This document shows positions 1-8,219 of a stretch of 64,000 nt of DNA, piece after piece (position 1 is the first letter of the stretch; each line of letters opens with the position of its first letter). The position numbers and the translations under genes were made by a program. Under the pieces are notes generated by a model. That model did not search any database. It was not told where the DNA came from and saw nothing but the letters and a program-made list of their open reading frames with translations. Source of the stretch: Anaerocolumna jejuensis DSM 15929 (GTDB lineage Bacteria; Bacillota; Clostridia; Lachnospirales; Lachnospiraceae). Where the stretch lies: positions 23,766 through 87,765 of the forward strand of contig NZ_FRAC01000029.1 of NCBI RefSeq assembly GCF_900142215.1, written 5' to 3'.

Positions 1-204
1 GAAATGGAGGCCCAGATCAAGAAGCTGATGTTAGCTTCGGCAGGAACCAGAATACTTGCGGCAGATTCCACCAAGTTCGACAGGATATCCTTTACAAGAA
101 TCGGAGGACTTCAGAATCTGGATTATCTCATTACCGACAAGGAGCCGGTGGAGAAATGGAAGCAGGTATTTGAAAAAACAGGTATAAACTTAAAATACGA
201 ATAA
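1..204 (+). CDS. DeoR-family transcriptional regulator, C-terminal end (partial)
   Basis: This is the last 67 codons of a gene that begins before the window, read in frame from base 1. The string ADSTKFDRISFTRI followed by LDYLITD matches the end of the DeoR effector domain, where a conserved Asp-Ser-x-Lys-Phe segment and a 'LITD' strand close the sugar-phosphate-binding fold. The N-terminal winged helix is outside the window. DeoR regulators control sugar catabolic operons. This one ends 98 bases before a diol-dehydratase-type glycyl radical enzyme and is probably its local regulator, which would fit deoxysugar (fucose/rhamnose) control. The family call is fairly secure; the effector is inferred. 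Confidence 0.75.
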   Translation, partial: EMEAQIKKLMLASAGTRILAADSTKFDRISFTRIGGLQNLDYLITDKEPVEKWKQVFEKTGINLKYE

Positions 205-302
205 AAATGCAGCAGGCATTTCACATAAAAAGATCATGTTATTTCGGAGAAAGGGTAAGTTGCCGCCGCTATGGCAACAGTACAGCGGCAACGGGTGCAG
301 GT

Positions 303-2834
303 ATGTATTATGTAAAGGATAAGGAAATTGAAAAAAGTCCCAGGATTCCTAAACTGATTGACAATTTATATGCCTCCATGCCTGAAATTGAAGCAGACAG
401 GGCGTATTTAATAACGGAAAGCTATAAAAGCACAGAAGGGGAACCTATCATCAGAAGAAGGGCAAAAGCCTTTTACCATATTTTAAAGAATATTCCCATT
501 ACCATACGCCCCCTGGAGCTTATTGCAGGCAGTGCCTCAAAGGCCCCAAGAGGCTGTCAGGTATTCCCGGAATTCTCTTATCAGTGGCTGTTGGACGAAT
601 TTGAAACCGTTGAAAAGAGAAGCGCAGACCCCTTTTACATATCCGAAAAAACCAAGGAAGTTTTAAAAGAGGTCTATCCCTATTGGAAGGGAAAGACCAC
701 CAGTGAGCTCGCCACCTCCTATATGACACCGGAAACAAAGCTGGCCATGGAGCACAATGTGTTCACTCCGGGTAATTATTTTTACAACGGAGTAGGCCAT
801 GTAACCGTAGCATACGAAAAGGTGCTGGAAAAGGGCTACGAGGGCATTAAAGAGGAAGCGGTAAAAGCCTTGTCTGCCCTTAAGGTATCCGACATGGATT
901 ACGGCAGGAGAAGTGAGTTCCTAAAGGCTGTTATTCTAAGCTGTGAGGCGGCCTGCCTGTATGCGGAGCGCTATGCGAAGCTGGCAATGGAAGAAGCCGC
1001 CTCCTGTAAGGATGCGGCGAGGAAGGAGGAACTGCTGCTTATTTCCAGAAATTGCAGCAGAGTACCAAGATACGGTGCCTCTTCCTTTTATGAAGCCTGC
1101 CAGTCCTTCTGGTTCGTACAGCTGCTTTTGCAGGTGGAATCCAGCGGACACTCCATCTCTCCGGGCAGATTTGACCAGTATATGTATCCTTATTACGAAA
1201 AGGATATGAGAGAAGGCAGAATAACGGCAGAATCCGCCCAGGAACTGATAGACTGTATCTGGGTAAAATTAAATGATTTGAACAAGGTCAGGGATGCAGG
1301 CTCCGCAGAAGGTTTTGCAGGCTACAGCCTGTTCCAGAACCTGATTGCAGGGGGACAATCCAGGGAAGGCATGGATGTAACCAACGACTTATCCTTTATG
1401 AGCATAGAAGCCTCCATGCATGTAATGCTGCCCCAGCCCTCCCTGTCCGTAAGGGTATGGAATAAAACGCCCCATGAATTTCTGGTGAAGGCCGCAAAGC
1501 TTACCAGAACCGGCATCGGTCTGCCTGCCTATTACAATGATGAGGTAATCATACCTTCCCTGGTGAACCGGGGGCTTACCCTGGCAGACGCCAGAGAATA
1601 CAATATCATAGGCTGTGTGGAGCCTCAGAAGGCCGGTAAGACGGAAGGCTGGCACGACGCCGCTTTCTTTAATATGCTCCGTCCGCTGGAATTTGCTTTT
1701 CGTAACGGAAAGGACGGGGGAGTACAGATAGGCCCTGCTACTGGTGAGGTAGAAGAAATGACCTCCTTTGAGGAACTTTTTGAAGCTTACAGGCAGCAGA
1801 TGAATTACATGATAGAGCTTTTGGTAAATGCAGATAATTCCATTGATTTGGCTCATGCCGAAAGGTGTCCGCTGCCTTTTCTCTCTTCCATGGTGGAGGA
1901 CTGTATCGGCAGGGGGAAGAGTGTCCAGGAAGGCGGAGCTGTTTATAACTTTACCGGCCCCCAGGGCTTTGGAATCGCCAATATGACGGATTCTCTTATT
2001 GCAGTGAAAAAGCTTGTATTTGAAGAAAAGAAGCTAACCCTTTCTGAGTACAAAAAAGCTTTGGATTCCAATTTCGGAAAAGACTTGTCTATTGAGAGGG
2101 CGGAAGAGACCGTCAGGGAAGTAATCAGGGAGCTCCTGAAGCAGGGAGTAAAGGTAGGAGAAAAAGAAGTAAAGGAAGTCCTCTCCCTATCCCTTTCAAG
2201 CGGGATGTCTCCTAAAGAACAGAAAAAATATGACGATTTGCTGGAGCTGATAAATGAGCTGCCGAAGTACGGCAACGACATCGAAGAAGTGGACCTTTTT
2301 GCCAGAGAAATCGCCTATACCTATACAAAGCCTCTGGAAAATTATAAAAATCCCAGAGGAGGAAGCTATCAGGCCGGCCTTTATCCCGTATCCGCCAATG
2401 TCCCTCTGGGGGCGCAGACGGGAGCGACCCCCGATGGCAGACTGAAAGGCTCACCCATTGCAGACGGTGTGTCCCCGGCCTCCGGAAGGGATACCAATGG
2501 CCCTACGGCAGCGGCTAATTCCGTTGCAAAGCTGGATCATTTTATTGCCTCCAACGGAACCTTATTTAACCAGAAGTTCCATCCCTCTGCATTAAGCGGA
2601 GTAAAGGGGCTGGATAACTTCATATCTCTTATACGGGCCTATTTTGACCAGAAGGGAAGCCATATGCAATTTAATGTCGTTAGCCGTGAAACCCTGATGG
2701 ATGCCCAAAAACATCCGGAGAACTATAAGAGCCTTGTGGTGCGTGTGGCAGGCTACAGTGCCCTTTTTACAACCCTTTCCAGGTCTCTGCAGGATGATAT
2801 TATCGCAAGAACGGAACAGGGCTTTGCCGGGTAA
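303..2834 (+). CDS. Glycyl radical diol dehydratase (propanediol/glycerol dehydratase type)
   Basis: An 843-residue glycyl radical enzyme. GCVEPQ places the thiyl-radical Cys at residue 438 and the base Glu at 440. GWHDAAFFN follows, with an Asp (452) at the +14 spacing found in B12-independent glycerol and propanediol dehydratases. NGVGHVTV carries the substrate-binding His, and RVAGYSALF near the end has the radical Gly (817). These residues point to 1,2-diol dehydration rather than choline lyase or formate lyase. The frame is open upstream to 207, but those 32 codons are Cys/Arg-rich, unlike the family N-terminus, and contain competing hairpins (260-291), so the ATG at 303 is preferred; its ribosome site is weak. 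The activase and a shell protein follow directly, so propanal or a similar aldehyde is probably made inside a microcompartment. Confidence 0.88.
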   Translation: MYYVKDKEIEKSPRIPKLIDNLYASMPEIEADRAYLITESYKSTEGEPIIRRRAKAFYHILKNIPITIRPLELIAGSASKAPRGCQVFPEFSYQWLLDEFETVEKRSADPFYISEKTKEVLKEVYPYWKGKTTSELATSYMTPETKLAMEHNVFTPGNYFYNGVGHVTVAYEKVLEKGYEGIKEEAVKALSALKVSDMDYGRRSEFLKAVILSCEAACLYAERYAKLAMEEAASCKDAARKEELLLISRNCSRVPRYGASSFYEACQSFWFVQLLLQVESSGHSISPGRFDQYMYPYYEKDMREGRITAESAQELIDCIWVKLNDLNKVRDAGSAEGFAGYSLFQNLIAGGQSREGMDVTNDLSFMSIEASMHVMLPQPSLSVRVWNKTPHEFLVKAAKLTRTGIGLPAYYNDEVIIPSLVNRGLTLADAREYNIIGCVEPQKAGKTEGWHDAAFFNMLRPLEFAFRNGKDGGVQIGPATGEVEEMTSFEELFEAYRQQMNYMIELLVNADNSIDLAHAERCPLPFLSSMVEDCIGRGKSVQEGGAVYNFTGPQGFGIANMTDSLIAVKKLVFEEKKLTLSEYKKALDSNFGKDLSIERAEETVREVIRELLKQGVKVGEKEVKEVLSLSLSSGMSPKEQKKYDDLLELINELPKYGNDIEEVDLFAREIAYTYTKPLENYKNPRGGSYQAGLYPVSANVPLGAQTGATPDGRLKGSPIADGVSPASGRDTNGPTAAANSVAKLDHFIASNGTLFNQKFHPSALSGVKGLDNFISLIRAYFDQKGSHMQFNVVSRETLMDAQKHPENYKSLVVRVAGYSALFTTLSRSLQDDIIARTEQGFAG

Positions 2835-2865
2835 TGACTACAGCAGACAGAAATGAGGATTCTCC

Positions 2866-3654
2866 ATGATAAAAGGCAGGATTTTTGATATACAGAAATT
2901 TTCCATCCATGATGGACCGGGTATCCGTACGATTGTGTTTTTAAAGGGCTGTTATTTGAGGTGCCGCTGGTGCTGCAATCCTGAGTCCCAGGAGTATGAC
3001 ATTCAGACAATGGAGGTGAACGGAAAGCCCAAAATCATCGGCAGGGATGTAACTGTGGAAGAGGTTATGGCGGAAGTGGTCAAGGATATTCCCTATTACA
3101 GAAGGTCCGGCGGAGGGCTGACTCTGTCCGGAGGGGAAGCCTTATGCCAGCCTGATTTTGCAGTAGCACTGTTAAAAGCCTGCAAGGAATATGGCATTAA
3201 TACCGCTATGGAAAGCACTGCTTTTTCAGACTATTCCGTAATCGAAAGATACCTTCCCTGGCTGGATGTTTATCTTATGGATATTAAGCACATGGATTCC
3301 GGAAAGCATGAGGAGTACACGGGTAGGCCCAACTCCCTGATACTTGAAAATGCGGAAAAAATAGCGGCCAGGGGAACAAAGGAATATGGCACCCGTTTGA
3401 TAATACGCGTGCCGGTAATCCCGGAATTTAATGCAACCAAGGAAGAAATAAAGGCAATTGCGGAATTTAGCGCAGGCCTTAAGGGAGTGGATGAACTCCA
3501 CCTTCTTCCCTATCACAGGCTTGGGCAGGATAAATACACCGGATTAAGCAGGGATTATGGAATGGCGCATGTCAGTCCCTTAAGCAATGACTATATGGAA
3601 GAGCTTCTAAAGGCCGTGAAAGAAACAGGGCTTCGCTGCCAGATAGGCGGTTAA
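2866..3654 (+). CDS. Glycyl radical enzyme activating protein (radical SAM), short form
   Basis: A 262-residue radical SAM activase that would install the glycyl radical on the preceding dehydratase. The N-terminal IHDGPGIRT and the CxxxCxxC cluster (Cys29, 33, 36) are canonical, and GGGLTLSGGEA is the family's GGE SAM-binding region. Between the cluster and GRDVTVEEV there is only a short linker without cysteines. The ferredoxin-like insert with two extra 4Fe-4S clusters, found in activases of the glycerol dehydratase and benzylsuccinate synthase types, is absent, so the protein has pyruvate-formate-lyase-activase size. The start follows GAGGA by six bases. It lies 31 bases after the dehydratase and is clearly in its operon. 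Confidence 0.88.
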   Translation: MIKGRIFDIQKFSIHDGPGIRTIVFLKGCYLRCRWCCNPESQEYDIQTMEVNGKPKIIGRDVTVEEVMAEVVKDIPYYRRSGGGLTLSGGEALCQPDFAVALLKACKEYGINTAMESTAFSDYSVIERYLPWLDVYLMDIKHMDSGKHEEYTGRPNSLILENAEKIAARGTKEYGTRLIIRVPVIPEFNATKEEIKAIAEFSAGLKGVDELHLLPYHRLGQDKYTGLSRDYGMAHVSPLSNDYMEELLKAVKETGLRCQIGG

Positions 3655-3669
3655 GGAAGGAGAATAACG

Positions 3670-4047
3670 GTGGATTATCAGGATATCCAGGCGACTGGAA
3701 GTAAAATGAGAATTATTCAGGAAATTGTTCCAGGTAAACAGATTACCCTGGCACATGTTATAGCCAATCCGGACCCGTCACTTTTAACAAAGCTTGGCTT
3801 GAATCCGGACACAGATTATAAGAGAGCAGCCATCGGAATTATAACCCTGTCCCCCAGTGAAACGGCTATTATAGCCGGGGACATTGCTCTTAAGACTTCC
3901 GGTGTGGAACTGGGCTTTGTCGACCGCTTCAGCGGTACCTTAATAGTAACAGGGACCCTGTCAGAGGTAGAAGCCTCCTTAAAGGCTGTTATGGATTATA
4001 TAGGAGAAAAACTGAATTTCAGCTTATGTGAAATTACAAGGACATAA
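3670..4047 (+). CDS. Bacterial microcompartment shell protein, EutS/PduU type
   Basis: A 125-residue BMC-domain protein of the circularly permuted EutS/PduU type. RIIQEIVPGKQITLAHVIANP at the start and GFVDRFSGTLIVTG near the end are hallmark segments. The protein forms hexameric shell tiles of metabolic compartments. The start is GTG, placed after GGAAGGAG with good spacing; 15 bases separate it from the activase stop. A strong terminator follows, so this is the last gene of the locus inside the window. It is the only shell gene seen here; other shell genes and aldehyde/alcohol dehydrogenases, if present, must be upstream or elsewhere. Confidence 0.88.
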   Translation: MDYQDIQATGSKMRIIQEIVPGKQITLAHVIANPDPSLLTKLGLNPDTDYKRAAIGIITLSPSETAIIAGDIALKTSGVELGFVDRFSGTLIVTGTLSEVEASLKAVMDYIGEKLNFSLCEITRT

Positions 4048-4064
4048 AAAATAAGCAAAACCCC

Positions 4065-4103
4065 ATCCCCCCTCAAGTAAAAACAGAGGAGGGATATTTT
4101 TTT
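4065..4103 (+). terminator. Rho-independent terminator of the microcompartment operon
   Basis: ATCCCCCCTC pairs with GAGGAGGGAT (one mismatch), followed by a run of seven T. It lies 18 bases after the shell-protein stop codon. Confidence 0.8.
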
Positions 4104-4147
4104 AAGAAAGAATTTATAAAATTTACAATAAAATTATAAATACTATA

Positions 4148-4176
4148 TTGCAATGTATAATAGATAGTGATAATAT
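4148..4176 (+). promoter_or_regulatory. SigA-type promoter for the PadR operon
   Basis: TTGCAA (4148-4153), a 17-base spacer and TAATAT (4171-4176). A second TATAAT lies at 4183-4188. The long, AT-rich leader to 4285 could hold a PadR operator, but no clear ATGT/ACAT dyad was found. Confidence 0.45.
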
Positions 4177-4285
4177 ATATCCTATAATACAAGAAAGAGG
4201 ATATGAATTATAATATCATCCTTATTGATAACGGTGGGTTTGAGTTGAAAGGGTACTTATCAAACAAACAGAAAGGAGTTGAAAT

Positions 4286-4591
4286 ATGAATGCACAATTT
4301 AAAAAAGGAGTGCTGGAATTATGTGTGCTTTCAAAATTAGTCGAGGAGGACCGATACGGGTATGAATTGACAGAAGCCATATCAAAGCAAATGGTAATTT
4401 CTACAGGAACCTTATATCTTATTTTAAAACGTTTAAAAGATGACGCTCTCGTAGAAACCTATTTAGTGGAGTCAGGAGAAGGCCCGGCGAGAAAATATTA
4501 TCATTTGACGGAAAAAGGAAGAACACACCAGGCAGCCCAGAAAAAAGAATGGCAGGATTTCACAAAAATCGTAGAAGATATTATAGGATAG
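4286..4591 (+). CDS. PadR-family transcriptional regulator
   Basis: A 101-residue winged-helix protein with the PadR signature: an N-terminal KKGVLELCVLSKL helix, then DRYGYEL, then the STGTLYLILKRL recognition helix and a GPARKYYHLTEKGR wing. It belongs to the short PadR subfamily (PadR-s2). The start follows AGAAAGGAG. The next gene, a DUF1700/DUF4097 protein, begins 10 bases after its stop. This pairing is common in Firmicutes, where PadR represses its own operon and an envelope-linked partner. The inducer is unknown. Confidence 0.9.
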   Translation: MNAQFKKGVLELCVLSKLVEEDRYGYELTEAISKQMVISTGTLYLILKRLKDDALVETYLVESGEGPARKYYHLTEKGRTHQAAQKKEWQDFTKIVEDIIG

Positions 4592-4601
4592 GAGGATGGA
4601 T

Positions 4602-6239
4602 ATGAATAAGAATGAATATTTAAATGCTTTAAAAGAAGCATTAAAGGATACGGATGAAAGCATCCTGGAAGAAATTGTATCAGATTATGAAGAACATTTT
4701 CAAATCGGTATGGAATATGGAAAAAGTGAGGAGCAAATCTGCAAGGAGCTTGGCTCAATTGAGGATTTAGCCCAGGAAATTAAAGAAGTATACAATGCTG
4801 ACAGCAAGGAAGATAAAAAAGCAGAGGAAGAGCAGTCCGATACAAAGAATAGCAAAAATAAAGGATGGCATTCCGGCATTTATTATATTGATGGTGAAAA
4901 GATTGGCGATGCCATTAACAGTGCTTTGGATACGGCCGGTGATGCCATCAGTAAAATAGATGTCAATGAGATTGGCCGTACGGTAAAGAGTACCATTGAC
5001 CAGGCAACCTCCTCCATTAACAGCTTTGCCAATAGCTATTTTAAGAATCAGGAGAAAGATCCTTTTGACCCTAAGTGGAATACGGAAGGGTATACGGAAA
5101 ATGTTTCAAAAAGCTATGATGATACCGTAGAACCGGAAGAAGCACAAAAGGATACTGTTAGCTACGATACGGAGTCTGCCGCCGAACCTTCAAAGGAGGT
5201 TCCTGACGATACAGCAGGCAAGGTTAATGAAACAGTAGCCGCAGAAAGCAGCAGCAGCTGGGACCAGCAGGCAACAGTACCTGAGGAAATAAAGAATACA
5301 GATTCCCCAAATGATGACGTAGATTTCAATTTAATGATAGACGGTATTCATGCGGATGTTTCGGTACGGAAATCCTCCAACGGAAAGATAAATTTCAATT
5401 ATGTAAACAATGGAAATGAAAGACAGAGACAGATGTATGAATTCTATAGCTATAAGGAAGGAAATACTGTATATGCAGGAATCCGAAGGGTGGGTAAAGC
5501 AGTATTCTTCTTTAACTTTAAACTGTATTCTACTATTATTAATGTTGAAATACCGGACGACATGAATAATGTCAATATTAAAACAGCAAGCGGCAGTATT
5601 GAACTATCCGGTGTCAATGCAGATCGCATTCAGGCAGCGACAGCAAGCGGTGACATTGAGGCTGACAATACGGAAGCAAAGTTTCTTTCGCTGAAAAGTG
5701 CAAGCGGTGATATTAAAGCAAGAAATATAACGGCTGATGTCATTGATGCTAATTCACTGAGCGGTGATGTTGATACCTTTAATATAAAGGCGAGTGAATG
5801 CAAAGTCAGAAGTACAAGCGGCGATGTTGATATCAATGACTTCTCAATAAATAATGCAGATGTCAGCAGCATCAGCGGCGACATTAAGATTTCCCGTGTA
5901 TCCGGTGGAGGTTTAAGAGTCAGCAGCACCAGCGGCGATATATCAGCCGAAATGAATGTAAAAAAATGCTATCTGAACTCAAAGAGCGGAGATATCGATG
6001 CAAATTGTCTGGGAGATCTTATATTAGAGTCCGGCAGCACCAGCGGAGATATCAACGTAAAGCTGAAAAACAATAACAATGGTTATAATATCAAAGCCAC
6101 AACCATTTCCGGTGAGTTATATATCGACTATGACAGAATGCACCAAAGGGATTTAAAAACTGGGACGTATACCCATGGCAACCTGGGAAGTGAACTGAAT
6201 TTAAGCTCAGTGAGCGGAGATATCCATCTATATGATTAA
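4602..6239 (+). CDS. DUF1700 (HAAS) plus DUF4097 beta-helix protein
   Basis: A 545-residue protein. Residues 1-65 form the HAAS/DUF1700 helical domain typical of PadR partners (NEYLNALKEAL, SDYEEHF, LGSIEDLAQEI). A long acidic, Ser/Thr-rich linker follows. From about residue 325 there are some eleven repeats around the core SGDI or SGDV, the DUF4097 right-handed beta-helix pattern. No membrane segment is evident, so it is probably cytoplasmic or peripheral. The start is the ATG at 4602 because AGGAGG at 4590-4595 gives normal spacing; the ATG at 4596 abuts that site. Its biochemical role is unknown; co-transcription with PadR suggests a stress or envelope-linked role. Confidence 0.82.
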   Translation: MNKNEYLNALKEALKDTDESILEEIVSDYEEHFQIGMEYGKSEEQICKELGSIEDLAQEIKEVYNADSKEDKKAEEEQSDTKNSKNKGWHSGIYYIDGEKIGDAINSALDTAGDAISKIDVNEIGRTVKSTIDQATSSINSFANSYFKNQEKDPFDPKWNTEGYTENVSKSYDDTVEPEEAQKDTVSYDTESAAEPSKEVPDDTAGKVNETVAAESSSSWDQQATVPEEIKNTDSPNDDVDFNLMIDGIHADVSVRKSSNGKINFNYVNNGNERQRQMYEFYSYKEGNTVYAGIRRVGKAVFFFNFKLYSTIINVEIPDDMNNVNIKTASGSIELSGVNADRIQAATASGDIEADNTEAKFLSLKSASGDIKARNITADVIDANSLSGDVDTFNIKASECKVRSTSGDVDINDFSINNADVSSISGDIKISRVSGGGLRVSSTSGDISAEMNVKKCYLNSKSGDIDANCLGDLILESGSTSGDINVKLKNNNNGYNIKATTISGELYIDYDRMHQRDLKTGTYTHGNLGSELNLSSVSGDIHLYD

Positions 6240-6264
6240 TTAGGATTAATTGAGAACTGCTTTT

Positions 6265-6360
6265 AAGGGACTGTTGCAAAAGAAAGCTCATACCAGATAG
6301 TATGCATAAATTCATTTAGCATACTATTTGGAATTTGCTCTTCTGCCGCAATAGCCCCTT
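6265..6360. repeat. 96-bp imperfect palindrome, MITE-like
   Basis: The two halves (AAGGGACTGTTGC at 6265 and GCAATAGCCCCTT ending at 6360) are inverted copies over about 40 bases around a central TATGC/GCATA. The ends resemble the GGGGCTGT-type terminal repeats of IS1182-like elements such as the one at 63660. The right end runs into a short T tract, so it may also terminate the upstream operon. No coding sequence lies inside. The remaining intergenic DNA to 6540 is AT-rich and shows nothing else. Confidence 0.55.
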
Positions 6361-6540
6361 TTTATATTTTGTCAGCTGCACTTTTTCGGTATTCCCAATT
6401 TTTAATGGGCTTTGTCAATACATCGAACTTTTCCCAAAGTGGACTATGGTTGTGAATTTGGGGAATGCGCTGTATAATTGAGTTTGAAATATCGATAAAT
6501 AAAGTTTGAATTACAGATTATTTATAAAACAGGAGCAAAT

Positions 6541-6963
6541 ATGATTAGAAAGTTTAGAATGGATGATTTAGACACAGTCATGAAAATATGGCTTGAAACA
6601 AACATTGCGGCTCATGATTTTATTAGCAGGAACTACTGGCAGGGGAATTATGAACTGGTTAAAAAGATATTGCCTGAGGCAGCAATATTTGTATTTGAAA
6701 AGGATGATGTGATTCTGGGATTTATTGGGCTGACCGAAAATTATATTGCCGGAATATTTATTGATGCAAAAAGTCAATCCCAAGGTATCGGTAAAGCGCT
6801 GCTTGATTATGTTAAGAAAAGTCACTCCCCATTGTCACTGCAGGTTTATAAAAAGAATTCTTGTGCGGTCAGATTCTACCTGAGAGAAGATTTTGTTGTA
6901 TTAAATGAGCAAACGGATGAAAACACCGGCGAAGCAGAGTTTGTAATGAATTGGACAAAATGA
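6541..6963 (+). CDS. GNAT-family N-acetyltransferase
   Basis: A 140-residue single-domain GNAT enzyme of the YjaB type. The N-terminal MIRKFRMDDLDTVMKIW and the acetyl-CoA loop QSQGIGKALLDYVK (around residues 79-92) are characteristic, and the C-terminal half ends with the usual AVRFYLREDF helix-strand. It would transfer an acetyl group from acetyl-CoA to an amine; the substrate cannot be read from the sequence. CAGGAG lies six bases before the start. It stands alone between a palindromic repeat and an AraC-type regulator. Confidence 0.85.
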   Translation: MIRKFRMDDLDTVMKIWLETNIAAHDFISRNYWQGNYELVKKILPEAAIFVFEKDDVILGFIGLTENYIAGIFIDAKSQSQGIGKALLDYVKKSHSPLSLQVYKKNSCAVRFYLREDFVVLNEQTDENTGEAEFVMNWTK

Positions 6964-7048
6964 AAAATTCCCGTACCCTCAATAGAGGCAACAACAATCT
7001 TTCTTTTTATTTTTGAAAGTAAAATTTGCTCTTTTTACTGTCATTTAT

Positions 7049-7084
7049 TATAATGAAAGTGTGAAAGAAAAGCGCTTTCACACT
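7049..7084 (+). promoter_or_regulatory. Promoter -10 with overlapping dyad / cre-like site upstream of the AraC gene
   Basis: A perfect TATAAT (7049-7054) is followed four bases later by an inverted repeat, AGTGTGAAAG (7058-7067) and CTTTCACACT (7075-7084). Within it, GAAAAGCGCTTTCA (7067-7080) matches the CcpA cre consensus except for the first two bases. The dyad sits at the expected transcription start, where a bound repressor would block initiation. The -35 (TTGCTC) is poor. Confidence 0.45.
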
Positions 7085-7136
7085 CCTTTATTTATGGCAG
7101 TATGCAATGGGAGCAAGTGTGATAAGCTTATAGCTT

Positions 7137-8138
7137 ATGAATGAAAGAGAAGGGAAGTGGACTGCTATTGATAAGGCACTGTTAGGCAAATTAAAGGAAA
7201 TAACCGATGAAGAGAGAACTATATTATCCGGTAACAGTACCGTTGCCAGGAATCTCTATACCAACGAGAAAGACTTTGTTGTTGACAGCAGAAAAATGCT
7301 TGCCAGAGGTAAGCTGATAGATATCAGAACCCATACCCGTTTTATCCGCTTTCCAAGGCATAAGCATAATTACATTGAAATCATTTATATGGTCAGCGGA
7401 ACCACCACACATATTATCAATGACAGCAGACAGGTCGTTTTAAACCCGGGAGATCTGCTATTCCTGAACCAAAATGCCTTTCAGGAAATATTACCGGCGG
7501 GTATGGAGGATATCGCTATTAATTTCATAATCCTACCGGAATTTTTTGATGTTGCCTTTCAGATGCTGGACGGAGAAAACCTGCTGAAGAATTTTCTGGT
7601 GGATTCCCTTCGCCAGGATAACCGTACGGCTGGATACTTATATTTTAAAGTGGCAGATATCCTTCCAGTGCAAAATCTCCTTGAGAACATGATATGGTCC
7701 ATTTTGAATGAGCAGCCGAACCGGCACAGGATAAACCAGACCACAATGGGACTTTTGTTTTTACAGCTTTTAAATTATATGGATAAAATCGAACAGTGTG
7801 AGGATGATCCCTATGATAATTACCTGACACTGTCTGTACTGCGCCATATTGAAGAAAACTACAGGGATAGTAACCTTACCCTGCTGGCCAGAGAATTAAA
7901 CCAGCCGGTGTATCTCTTAAGCCGTCTGATAAAGCGCAATACCGGATGCACCTATAAGGAACTGCTGCAAAGGAAGCGGTTTCAAAAGGCTGTGGAGCTT
8001 TTAGGAGATACTACACTGTCTATTAATGACATCATAACAGCTGTAGGTTATGACAACACCAGTTATTTTCACCGGATATTCCGGGAGAAATATGAGATGT
8101 CACCCAGGCAGTACAGGATAAAGAAGAAACAAATGTAA
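7137..8138 (+). CDS. AraC-family regulator with N-terminal cupin domain
   Basis: A 333-residue regulator. The N-terminal half holds a cupin sensor (FPRHKHNYIEIIYMVSG at about residues 75-91, then LNPGDLLFLN). The C-terminal 100 residues form the double HTH of the AraC family (LARELNQPVYLLSRLIKRNTG, then INDIITAVGYDNTSYFHRIFREKY and SPRQYR). Such proteins sense a sugar or related ligand and activate neighbouring catabolic genes. No good ribosome binding site precedes the ATG at 7137, so a slightly different start is possible. The patatin-like gene follows in the same direction 81 bases on. A GAAAG..CTTTC stretch between them repeats part of the upstream dyad. Confidence 0.87.
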   Translation: MNEREGKWTAIDKALLGKLKEITDEERTILSGNSTVARNLYTNEKDFVVDSRKMLARGKLIDIRTHTRFIRFPRHKHNYIEIIYMVSGTTTHIINDSRQVVLNPGDLLFLNQNAFQEILPAGMEDIAINFIILPEFFDVAFQMLDGENLLKNFLVDSLRQDNRTAGYLYFKVADILPVQNLLENMIWSILNEQPNRHRINQTTMGLLFLQLLNYMDKIEQCEDDPYDNYLTLSVLRHIEENYRDSNLTLLARELNQPVYLLSRLIKRNTGCTYKELLQRKRFQKAVELLGDTTLSINDIITAVGYDNTSYFHRIFREKYEMSPRQYRIKKKQM

Positions 8139-8219
8139 CTTTAGGATATGGCTTTTATTAGAAAGAAAACACTTTCATAAGAGTTTGTGCCGTAACAGGC
8201 GGCAGAATGAGAGGTAATT

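Noticed and set aside
253..291. Possible cobalamin-type riboswitch before the diol dehydratase
   Set aside because: There is only a TTGCCGC/GCGGCAA hairpin with an alternative pairing; no B12 box or other conserved core is present, and this dehydratase is B12-independent.
207..302. In-frame N-terminal extension of the diol dehydratase
   Set aside because: No ribosome site, composition unlike the family, and the stretch is dominated by hairpin-forming sequence; the ATG at 303 fits family length.
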